Of a stretch of DNA of 6,134 nucleotides, positions 1-5,512 are shown piece by piece (the first letter of the stretch is position 1; each line of letters begins with the position of its first letter). The notes below the pieces were generated by a model that had not been told where the DNA came from, did no database searches, and was given only the letters and a program-made list of their open reading frames with translations. Made by a program: the position numbers and the translations under genes. Origin of the DNA: Candidatus Gastranaerophilales bacterium. Its GTDB lineage: Bacteria > Cyanobacteriota > Vampirovibrionia > Gastranaerophilales > Gastranaerophilaceae. The stretch lies in the NCBI GenBank assembly GCA_947625445.1, contig CANQOM010000101.1:1-6134 (forward strand), written 5' to 3'.

Positions 1-102
1 AGTATCCGGAGCAACATTAGAAGAGGGCTGCATTAAAACCTCCAGCGCCTGTTTAGCTAAATCTATAGCAAATGCTTTATAATCAAAACCTTCTATAGGC
101 AT
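1..102 (-). CDS. Unidentified protein downstream of fliF, N-terminal 34 residues only
   Basis: The reading frame opens with ATG at 102-100 and runs off the left edge after exactly 34 codons. A ribosome binding site (GGAG, then six bases, then ATG) lies in the 11-base gap after the fliF stop, so the two genes are almost certainly co-transcribed. The visible peptide begins MPIEGFDYKAFAIDLAKQAL and continues through EVLMQPSSN. It looks like one amphipathic helix followed by a polar turn, with no signal peptide or membrane segment, so a cytoplasmic protein is likely. In many flagellar operons the gene after fliF is fliG (motor switch), but the usual FliG start, a helix rich in K-A-A-I-L-L-x-x-L-G, is not obvious here. 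It could be a divergent FliG, a FliH-like helical protein, or a small lineage-specific protein. I do not recognise it. Confidence 0.6.
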   Translation of the reverse strand, partial: MPIEGFDYKAFAIDLAKQALEVLMQPSSNVAPDT

Positions 103-113
103 TATTTTCTCCG

Positions 114-1775
114 TTACGATTTTTCAATCCAGCTTTTCAACCCTTTTAATGTTTTTTCGCTATCTCCACTTTGTATATCTGATGATACTTCATCTAAAAC
201 TTCTTCTAAAGAAGTTTCTACTTCAGCTTTTTTTTCTAATTGTAACTGTTTTTGTTGCTCTAACAGTTCTTGAGTTAAAATTGTCTGTTTTTCTATTAAT
301 TCTGCTGCTTTTAAATTAACATCTTCTATTTGTCGTTCTTGTTCATTTGTAATTTGTTTCAATTTCTTCAACTCTTCTTCCTGTTCCGATGAAGAATCTT
401 TCAATTTTTTATGAACAAAAACAAAACCTACAAATAATCCTGAAATTAAAAGTACTATAGCAAGCCACCAAGGATTTCCTGATGAAGCCGGAACAGGCAA
501 ATTTACAGGTCTGTCTGAAGCTAAGTATGGGTCAATTGTTTCAGCATAAGCAATTGATACATCATCCGGTGATACTTTTGGAGACGCAGCTTTAGCTATC
601 TGATATTTTAATTCCTTTTCAGTCATATTTGAAGGCATTGCATCTGCATTCATTGTTACTGCTATTGATATTCTTTCAATTATTCCCGTCTTATAATATT
701 CTGTTGTATGAGTTTTCCCTACTCCATATGTTGTTTCAGTTGCATTTCTTTGATAACTTTTATTTTGTGTTGAATTCGAACTGGAAGTTTGAAGTCCGTT
801 TGGCAAATAAACACTTACTGCATCTGTTCCTTTATTTGAGTCTTGAGAATTATCTCCCAATCCTTCATTAAATGTTTGTTCGGTTATAGGAGTTTTTCCT
901 GCCGCATCATATGCAATACTAGTAGTTTCTTTAGGAACCTGATTTAAAAATGTACTTACTGTAACCACATAATTCCCGTGTCCCAACAACATATCCAACT
1001 GTGCTGAAACTTTATTTTGCATATATGTATCATTTTCTTGTATCTTAGAAATTTGGTCATCTATCGCTTTGACTAAACTATTATATACATTACCATTTGA
1101 ATCGGTTATTGATATATTTTCAGCCTCAAGGTCAACAACACTTCCCATTAACAAGCTTTTAATTGCTTTAATTACAGAAGCATCAAGTTTTACCCCTGTT
1201 GCAACAGTTAACATTACTGTAGCACTAATTGGTTTTTTATCTGCCTTAAACATGGTATTTTCAGGTATTGAAACCAAAACAGAAGCGTTATCAATACCCG
1301 GCATTTGTCTTATAAGCCTTGACAATTCTCCATTTACTGCTCTTGCAAGCTTTATTCTTTTATCTTCTCTTGTTGATGTAAAATCATTTTTATCAAAAAT
1401 TTCCAATCCGACATTTTGGTCAATTAGTCCGCTTTTTACAACCAAAAGGAGTGCTGCATCACGCTGAGAGTTTGTATACTTTCCTCCTTCCAAGAATACT
1501 GTAGTTTTAGAACCATCAACTCTTCTTTTTGCAACTATTTGTTGTCTTGCAAGCAGTGTTTGTATTTCTATCGCTTTCCCTTGATTATCTGTTGTAATAA
1601 TATCAAAAGCTTCTTTTTGAACTTTATCTGCGACACTACCCGGTCCGCCTGCGGCATTTTTGGCACTGTTAGTTGCGAGCACCATTATTAATATTATTAT
1701 AATTAATAATGCGGCAACTCCGCCTATTATAGAATATAATATTGTTTTATTTTGCAATAATTCTTTAAAATTCAT
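114..1775 (-). CDS. fliF: Flagellar MS-ring protein FliF
   Basis: FliF multimerises in the inner membrane as the MS ring, the base on which the rod, the C ring and the type III export gate assemble. The 553 residues match the usual FliF length (about 550). An N-terminal membrane helix spans about 14-34, and the periplasmic YscJ/FliF ring-building region follows. Within it, NASVLVSIPENTMF (163-176) and then ISATVMLTV (183-191) match the conserved 'A-x-V-x-L-x-x-P-x-x-x-x-F ... A-S-V-x-V' stretch. A polar Ser/Thr/Asn/Gln-rich insert (about 300-345) is where the variable beta-collar loop sits. A second membrane helix spans about 436-455 (NPWWLAIVLLISGLFVGFVF). The cytoplasmic tail is a charged Glu/Lys/Gln-rich predicted coiled coil (about 462-520) ending in a short helix with LKGLKSWIEKS (543-553), the place where FliF binds FliG. 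The start is ATG at 1775 with AGGGA just upstream. The gene lies 217 bases after fliE, an unusually wide gap for this cluster. Family assignment is very secure. Confidence 0.97.
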   Translation of the reverse strand: MNFKELLQNKTILYSIIGGVAALLIIIILIMVLATNSAKNAAGGPGSVADKVQKEAFDIITTDNQGKAIEIQTLLARQQIVAKRRVDGSKTTVFLEGGKYTNSQRDAALLLVVKSGLIDQNVGLEIFDKNDFTSTREDKRIKLARAVNGELSRLIRQMPGIDNASVLVSIPENTMFKADKKPISATVMLTVATGVKLDASVIKAIKSLLMGSVVDLEAENISITDSNGNVYNSLVKAIDDQISKIQENDTYMQNKVSAQLDMLLGHGNYVVTVSTFLNQVPKETTSIAYDAAGKTPITEQTFNEGLGDNSQDSNKGTDAVSVYLPNGLQTSSSNSTQNKSYQRNATETTYGVGKTHTTEYYKTGIIERISIAVTMNADAMPSNMTEKELKYQIAKAASPKVSPDDVSIAYAETIDPYLASDRPVNLPVPASSGNPWWLAIVLLISGLFVGFVFVHKKLKDSSSEQEEELKKLKQITNEQERQIEDVNLKAAELIEKQTILTQELLEQQKQLQLEKKAEVETSLEEVLDEVSSDIQSGDSEKTLKGLKSWIEKS

Positions 1776-1813
1776 AAATCCCTAATCTGTAACCACACTA
1801 TTATTCATTTGAT

Positions 1814-1842
1814 ATTATACTATTTTTTTTTAAATCGGGTAA
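1814..1842 (-). promoter_or_regulatory. Candidate sigma-70/sigma-A promoter for fliF
   Basis: On the minus strand a perfect TATAAT (-10, 1819-1814) lies about 38 bases before the fliF ATG. It has a 17-base spacer containing an uninterrupted A-tract and a weak -35 (TTACCC, 1842-1837; three of six consensus bases). It sits in the only long gap of the flagellar cluster, so internal initiation for fliF and the genes after it is plausible. The -10 alone is expected fairly often in AT-rich DNA, so confidence is moderate. Confidence 0.4.
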
Positions 1843-1992
1843 TATCTTAACACTATTTAGCATAAAAATTTGCGAGTGACTTTTTTAAAAAGAGTATTAA
1901 ACTAACTGTTGAGATATTGTGAAACTATAGAGCCTGAATCTTAAGCTAAGCTATCGTGACACGGTTTTTACACCGGATTAAATTAAATGGCA

Positions 1993-2334
1993 TTAAATAG
2001 ATATATTCATAACAGTATTATAAGCATTGACAACTTTAGATGTAATCTGAGTTGCAAGACTTATTCCCAGCTCAGCCTTAGACATTGCTGCCATAACATC
2101 ATGGATATCAACCTCAGAATTACCCGTCATTTGTTGATTTAACAGTTGATCAGGTTTTGCAATATCATTATTTAAATCTGAAACCAGCCCCGATAGAACT
2201 GTTTTAAAGTCGTTTCCGGGTGCATCTTTCATTGAGCTGACACCAAAGCCTTTTTGTGAAAATTCATCTATTGGCATTGTTCTTGAAAAATCTGATAATA
2301 TGTCAATATTAGGAACCAATCTGTTTTCTATCAT
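1993..2334 (-). CDS. fliE: Flagellar hook-basal body complex protein FliE
   Basis: FliE is the small adaptor that connects the MS ring to the proximal rod and is the first protein exported through the flagellar type III gate. The 113 residues fit the family (about 100-115). The diagnostic C-terminal helix pair is intact: VDIHDVMAAMSKAELGISLA (75-94), then QITSKVVNAYNTVMNISI (96-113). This matches the 'D-x-H-x-V-M-x-A-x-x-K-A-x-x-x-L ... V-x-x-K-x-x-x-A-Y-x-x-I-M' pattern. FKTVL at 43-47 is a candidate export-gate motif (F-x-x-x-hydrophobic). The start is ATG at 2334, with GAGGT six bases upstream. The gene begins 16 bases after the lytic transglycosylase stop and closes the tightly packed part of the operon; the 217-base gap before fliF follows. 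Confidence 0.96.
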   Translation of the reverse strand: MIENRLVPNIDILSDFSRTMPIDEFSQKGFGVSSMKDAPGNDFKTVLSGLVSDLNNDIAKPDQLLNQQMTGNSEVDIHDVMAAMSKAELGISLATQITSKVVNAYNTVMNISI

Positions 2335-2350
2335 ATTTCTACCTCACTAA

Positions 2351-3088
2351 TTACAAGTAATTTGCCATAATATTTTTTACATAATTTTTTGTTTCTTTAA
2401 AAGGAGGAACTCCATCATATTTATCAACATTTCCAGGTCCTGCATTATATGCGGCAAGTGCAAGTATAATGTTTCCGTTATATCTTTCCATCATACTTTT
2501 CAAGTATTTAACACCACCCTCTATATTCTGCACCGGATTATAAGGATCTGTAACACCGAGTGCTCTTGCAGTGTCAGGCATTAATTGCATTAGACCTTGC
2601 GCTCCTGCAGATGATTTTGCTTTTGGGTTATATCCTGATTCTTGTTTAATTACTGCATTTATTAATCTTTCATCTACTCCATGTTTTTTAGATATTTTGG
2701 ATATCAAATCTTTAATATGAGATTTACTTGAATATGACTGTTTATCGGAAATAACAGGTGTAGTATACGGAATAAGTGAAGATTCCGCATCCAAAAAGAA
2801 GTTAGAATCATCACCTTCACTACCATTAACTTTTAAAGCCTCAACAGTTTTAGAGGTCAAATCACCGAACCTTAATAAAGAATTTGTATCGGTTTTATTT
2901 ATATCAAATCTTGTATGGACGTCTAAAGAAGAATTAAGAACATCTTGAAAAGTATTAAATTCAACACCTTCAGAGACATCAGGAGCTTTTGTTCTTGCCT
3001 GAACGAAATTATTTATTTGTTGTGCTCTCAAAGCCGCTGCTTGTTGTCCCGAACTATTTAAAAGACTTTGAATTATCCCTGTAAACAT
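2351..3088 (-). CDS. SLT-type lytic transglycosylase of the flagellar rod operon
   Basis: This is a peptidoglycan-cleaving lytic transglycosylase (SLT/GH23 fold), probably used to open the wall for the growing rod in place of FlgJ. Counting from the ATG at 3088 (245 residues), the catalytic domain covers about 135-245. It has the catalytic Glu150 in AVIKQESGYNP, the GLMQLMPDTA motif (165-174), AAYNAGPG (212-219) and Tyr236 near the end, all standard for the family. The first 120 or so residues are polar and low in complexity and match no domain I know. They contain no hydrophobic segment or lipobox, so Sec export is unlikely. FQDVL (47-51) resembles the type III export-gate motif also found in its rod-protein neighbours. 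It lies between flgC and fliE, supporting a dedicated flagellar role. A GTG one codon upstream (3091) is an alternative start; the ribosome binding site fits the ATG better. It should not be called flgJ, because FlgJ has an unrelated glucosaminidase domain. Confidence 0.93.
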   Translation of the reverse strand: MFTGIIQSLLNSSGQQAAALRAQQINNFVQARTKAPDVSEGVEFNTFQDVLNSSLDVHTRFDINKTDTNSLLRFGDLTSKTVEALKVNGSEGDDSNFFLDAESSLIPYTTPVISDKQSYSSKSHIKDLISKISKKHGVDERLINAVIKQESGYNPKAKSSAGAQGLMQLMPDTARALGVTDPYNPVQNIEGGVKYLKSMMERYNGNIILALAAYNAGPGNVDKYDGVPPFKETKNYVKNIMANYL

Positions 3089-3094
3089 CACACA

Positions 3095-3102
3095 CTCACC
3101 TT
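3095..3102 (-). promoter_or_regulatory. Ribosome binding site deciding the transglycosylase start
   Basis: The minus strand reads AAGGTGAG, then six bases, then ATG (3088). The adjacent GTG at 3091-3089 would leave only three bases after this site, closer than normal. This favours the ATG and a 245-residue protein over the GTG and 246 residues. Confidence 0.6.
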
Positions 3103-3109
3103 ATTTTTT

Positions 3110-3553
3110 TTAATTTCCTATAGCCGCCGCTCTGTCTGCCATAGATTTACTTATTGTCAGTATTGCCAAACTTGCTTCATATGCTCTTTGAGCCATAATC
3201 GCATCTGTTATTTCCACCAACGGGTCTACATTTGAAGTTCTTATATACCCATTTTCATCCGCATCCGGATGTCCGGGCTTGTATATTTTATCTCCCAAAG
3301 TAGGGTCTTCAACTATTCCTGCCATAGAAACACTTCCTGTTGAATAAGGCAATGTTCCTGCACCCACTACAGATTGTTTCATTTGATTCATTACACTTAA
3401 AAATGAACTACTGTCTGTTGCGACAATAAGTGGAATTTTTCTTGAATAATTAGGTGTATCAAGATTGGCTATATTTCTTGAATTTATATCCAATCTCATA
3501 CCGTGTACTTTTAGGCCGTCACAGCCTATGTTCATTGCGCTGAATATACCCAT
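3110..3553 (-). CDS. flgC: Flagellar basal-body rod protein FlgC
   Basis: FlgC is a proximal rod subunit, exported through the flagellar type III apparatus and assembled above FliE and FlgB. The 147 residues match FlgC (about 135-150). The N-terminal rod signature NIANLDTPNYSRK (27-39) is intact. The FlgC-specific segment YKPGHPDADENGY (91-103) followed by IRTSNVDP is present, as is the C-terminal D0 helix ITDAIMAQRAYEASLAI (115-131) with the common Q-R-A-Y-E core. FLSVM (51-55) fits the F-x-x-x-hydrophobic export-gate pattern. The ATG at 3553 shares its A with the flgB stop (TAATG), so translation is probably coupled to flgB and the two subunits are made together. The transglycosylase follows 21 bases downstream. 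Confidence 0.97.
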   Translation of the reverse strand: MGIFSAMNIGCDGLKVHGMRLDINSRNIANLDTPNYSRKIPLIVATDSSSFLSVMNQMKQSVVGAGTLPYSTGSVSMAGIVEDPTLGDKIYKPGHPDADENGYIRTSNVDPLVEITDAIMAQRAYEASLAILTISKSMADRAAAIGN

Positions 3554-3906
3554 TAACTGTTACCCATATTTATTACTGTTTTCATTTGTGTTATTAAAGA
3601 AGACATTCTTCTTGAAGCTATTGTAAAAAGAACCGAGTTTTTTTGCATTTCAGATAATTCTTTTGCAGGGTCAATTCTTTCCCCTGAAATTTCATCCGTC
3701 ATTACAGGTGATGGTCCCATTACATGTGCAAGTTTTGTTTCCAAAGGATCTGCATATCCCCCTAAAAACTGAGAAAATGATATATCTTTTCTTGTATAAT
3801 TAGGAGTATTCATATTCGCAAGATTAGACGCCAATGCTTTATGCCTTTCAGCTATTAAATCTAATGCTCCTATTGTTCTTCCAAACGGGTCTTGAGGTAT
3901 TATCAT
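3553..3906 (-). CDS. flgB: Flagellar basal-body rod protein FlgB
   Basis: FlgB is a proximal rod subunit and the partner of FlgC. At 117 residues it is slightly shorter than most FlgB proteins (about 130-140). It has the rod signature NLANMNTPNYTRKDISF (28-44), including the R-K-D-I-S-F continuation typical of FlgB. The C-terminal helix DPAKELSEMQKNSVLFTIAS (79-98) corresponds to the FlgB 'V-D-x-x-x-E-M-x-x-x-x-x-N-x-x-x-Y' region. FSQFL (44-48) is a candidate type III export-gate motif. The start is ATG at 3906 with AAGGAG five bases upstream. It begins 12 bases after the FlgG-like gene ends, and its last base overlaps the flgC start codon. Identity is secure from motifs and from pairing with flgC. 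Confidence 0.95.
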   Translation of the reverse strand: MIIPQDPFGRTIGALDLIAERHKALASNLANMNTPNYTRKDISFSQFLGGYADPLETKLAHVMGPSPVMTDEISGERIDPAKELSEMQKNSVLFTIASRRMSSLITQMKTVINMGNS

Positions 3907-3918
3907 TTACTCTCCTTT

Positions 3919-4632
3919 TTATTGATTCAATTGTAGTGCTTTTGAATACATATCATTTATTGTCTGCATAACCTTGAAACTTGCAAGCATTGATGCATTC
4001 AATCTCAATATTGAATTAACTTCATTCAACATATCAATATTTGTAACTTCTATATTACCCTGTTTAAACCTTGAATGTTCTTTTAAAAGAACCGGTTCTC
4101 CAGATTCTGCGGTTAAAAAGAACTTATTATTATCAGATTTTTTTAAACCTTCAGGATTTCTAAAGTTTACCAACGGTATATTACCTAATATTTCTCTGTC
4201 TTTTCCGTCATTTGATATTACTTCTACATCACCGTTTGGGTTTATAACAAGATTATCGTAATTAATAGGAATTTGTATTCCATCTCCGACTAAATATCCG
4301 TCATTAGTGATAAGATATCCGTCTTTATCCAATTTAAAAGAGCCTTCACGTGTATAAGTAACATCTCCCGTCGGTGAGGTTACAGGAATAAAGCCCATTC
4401 CATCAATTGCAACATCAAATTCTCTTGATGTTCTTTGAATAGCACCCGGACGGAAGTCGGTTCTTTCTACGCCTGTCATATATCCGTTTTCATCAAGTAT
4501 TTGTTCAAATCGGACGTTTTTATATCCGTTTGTATTATAATTTGCAACATTAGTAGAGATATATCCCATTTTTTCAAATTGGAGTTCCGCATTTACTATA
4601 CCTCTGTTTATTATTCCTTGTAGTGTTGTCAT
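3919..4632 (-). CDS. flgG: FlgG-like flagellar rod protein (FlgF/FlgG family)
   Basis: This is an axial rod protein, likely the distal rod subunit, exported through the flagellar type III system. The N-terminal D0 signature is present as NVANYNTNGYKNV (28-40). GAIQRTSREFDVAIDGMGF (63-81) and then TREGSFKLDKDGYLITNDGY (94-113) form the FlgF/G/E-family D1 beta region. Near the C terminus QGNIEVTNIDMLNEVNSILR (191-210) matches the 'G-x-x-E-x-S-N-V-x-x-x-x-E-x-x-x-x-I' helix, but the usual Q-R-A-Y-E that follows is replaced by LNASMLAS. FEQIL (42-46) is a candidate export-gate motif. The 237 residues are shorter than enterobacterial FlgG (about 260). Whether it is FlgG or FlgF cannot be settled by motifs alone. 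FlgG is preferred because it is the more canonical of the two paralogues here. The ribosome binding site is AAAGG, and the gene starts 11 bases after the upstream paralogue. Confidence 0.85.
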   Translation of the reverse strand: MTTLQGIINRGIVNAELQFEKMGYISTNVANYNTNGYKNVRFEQILDENGYMTGVERTDFRPGAIQRTSREFDVAIDGMGFIPVTSPTGDVTYTREGSFKLDKDGYLITNDGYLVGDGIQIPINYDNLVINPNGDVEVISNDGKDREILGNIPLVNFRNPEGLKKSDNNKFFLTAESGEPVLLKEHSRFKQGNIEVTNIDMLNEVNSILRLNASMLASFKVMQTINDMYSKALQLNQ

Positions 4633-4643
4633 TTATAACCTTT

Positions 4644-5333
4644 CTAGTTGCTCAATGATGAAATTGCTCTCTGTAAATTTGAATTTTGAATTGTATATAA
4701 TTGTCTGTTAGCTTCAAAAGTTTTTGGATACGGCATAGCTTCCATAAATTCTGTTTGCAGGTTGACATTTGAATATTCATTATAACCCTGGCGAACATTG
4801 GGTGCCAAAACTGCCAATCCATCTGCAGTTACTATTCCCAAGGTACCTGCCAATTCAAATTTTCTTGTTTTATTATTTAAAACTCTCACTACTCCATTTA
4901 AATCTATAGAAATATCTTCAAGTTTATCAGGTACCAACGGTAATACCAAAGGAGTACCATCATTTGTTAATACTTTGGAACCGTCTAAAGAAAGTATTTC
5001 GCCGTCTTTTGTCATTTTAAATCTGCCGTCACGGGTTAATTTTATCCCTTGAGGAGTAAGAATCTGAAAATAACCTTTATCTGCTAATGCAACATCTAAA
5101 GGATTTTCAGTTAACCCCAATCTGCCTACAGAATCATCTGTAGTTGTTGATATTGCATCTTCTCCTAAAAATTCCGCAAAAGATGAAACTACGGGAATTT
5201 TTCTTTGGTATCCTATTTTGTCAAAGCCAACTACGTTTTCATTTGTTATCCCCATAAGGATTTCTTGCATACGCATTGCCCGAATATTATCAACTATCCC
5301 TGCTTTGTAAAAATGTACCGTGCCGTTATACAT
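4644..5333 (-). CDS. flgF: Divergent FlgF/FlgG-family flagellar rod protein, probably FlgF
   Basis: This is the first gene of the rod operon and a paralogue of the next one. The middle is clearly FlgF/G type: ENPLDVALADKGYFQI (76-91), then LTRDGRFKMTKDGEI (99-113). So is the C-terminal VRQGYNEYSNVNLQTEFMEA (180-199), followed by the FEANRQLYTIQNSNLQRAIS helix (206-225). The N-terminal rod signature is degenerate: where relatives have A-N-x-x-T-x-G-Y, this protein has NENVVGFDKIGYQRK (31-45), seemingly with a small insertion. FAEFL (52-56) fits the export-gate pattern. At 229 residues it is somewhat short for FlgF (about 250). The start is ATG at 5333, with an AAGGGA-type ribosome binding site seven bases upstream. 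Proximal/middle rod (FlgF) is the likeliest role. A second FlgG, or an ancestor-like FlgF/G protein, cannot be excluded. Confidence 0.8.
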   Translation of the reverse strand: MYNGTVHFYKAGIVDNIRAMRMQEILMGITNENVVGFDKIGYQRKIPVVSSFAEFLGEDAISTTTDDSVGRLGLTENPLDVALADKGYFQILTPQGIKLTRDGRFKMTKDGEILSLDGSKVLTNDGTPLVLPLVPDKLEDISIDLNGVVRVLNNKTRKFELAGTLGIVTADGLAVLAPNVRQGYNEYSNVNLQTEFMEAMPYPKTFEANRQLYTIQNSNLQRAISSLSN

Positions 5334-5353
5334 ACTACTTTCCCTTTTTATAC

Positions 5354-5382
5354 CTATTTAATGATATAATATTGAAAGTCAA
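5354..5382 (-). promoter_or_regulatory. Weak candidate promoter for the rod operon
   Basis: On the minus strand a good -35 (TTGACT, 5382-5377) lies about 45 bases before the first rod gene. The best -10 at normal spacing is poor (TAAATA with 16 bases, or AAATAG with 17). No convincing flagellar sigma-28 or sigma-54 site is visible in the gap. A promoter is expected here because the operon begins here, but this exact assignment is tentative. Confidence 0.3.
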
Positions 5383-5399
5383 TTGTTGTCGTTTTTTCA

Positions 5400-5424
5400 G
5401 TTGAAAAATATTATATTATTTAAC
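5400..5424. repeat. AT-rich imperfect palindrome between divergent genes
   Basis: The 25-base element is centred on base 5412. Ten of twelve base pairs are complementary, and the half-sites end in GTT and AAC; the two mismatches are at 5403/5421 and 5406/5418. A separate inverted repeat, AAATATT (5406-5412) with AATATTT (5425-5431), overlaps it. It lies between the presumed promoters of the flagellar operon and the SpoIID gene, so it could be an operator. In DNA this AT-rich, similar palindromes arise by chance several times per window. Confidence 0.25.
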
Positions 5425-5451
5425 AATATTTCATCCGAATGTATGAATTTT

Positions 5452-5480
5452 GTGAAAGTGTTGTTATTGTATGATATTAT
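5452..5480 (+). promoter_or_regulatory. Candidate sigma-A promoter for the SpoIID/LytB gene
   Basis: GTGAAA (5452-5457; four of six -35 bases) lies 17 bases before TATTAT (5475-5480; five of six -10 bases). This would place transcription start near 5487, about 25 bases before the ATG. Overlapping alternatives (TATGAT at 5470-5475) exist in the same AT-rich run, so the exact hexamers are uncertain. Confidence 0.4.
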
Positions 5481-5512
5481 ATATAAAGATATGAAAATTA
5501 CGGTTTAGGGAA

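Noticed and set aside
629..871. 80-residue plus-strand open frame inside fliF
   Set aside because: It is antisense to a well-conserved part of fliF. Its translation is a low-complexity Leu/Phe/His-rich string with no domain and no ribosome binding signal that I see. It is a shadow of the real gene.
1069..1467. 132-residue plus-strand open frame inside fliF
   Set aside because: It lies opposite the conserved FliF ring-building region. The peptide has no recognisable family, and the opposite strand fully explains the open frame.
1832..1859. Possible flagellar sigma-28 promoter before fliF (TAAA, 16 bases, CCCGATTT, minus strand)
   Set aside because: It partly resembles TAAA-N15-GCCGATAA, but the spacing is one base too long and the -10 has three mismatches. 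Basal-body genes are also not usually sigma-28 dependent. The overlapping TATAAT is a simpler explanation.
1925..1976. Rho-independent terminator after fliE
   Set aside because: The inverted repeats are only about four pairs long (for example CGGT/ACCG), and no strong stem followed by a minus-strand T-run was found.
3974..5052. Three plus-strand open frames (95, 62 and 84 residues) opposite the FlgF/FlgG-like genes
   Set aside because: All are antisense to genes with clear family motifs, none has a good ribosome binding site, and none resembles a known protein.
5491..5508. Five-codon frame before the SpoIID gene as a regulatory leader peptide
   Set aside because: It has no codon bias towards one amino acid, no attenuator-like stems and no clear ribosome binding site. 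Such short frames are common by chance.
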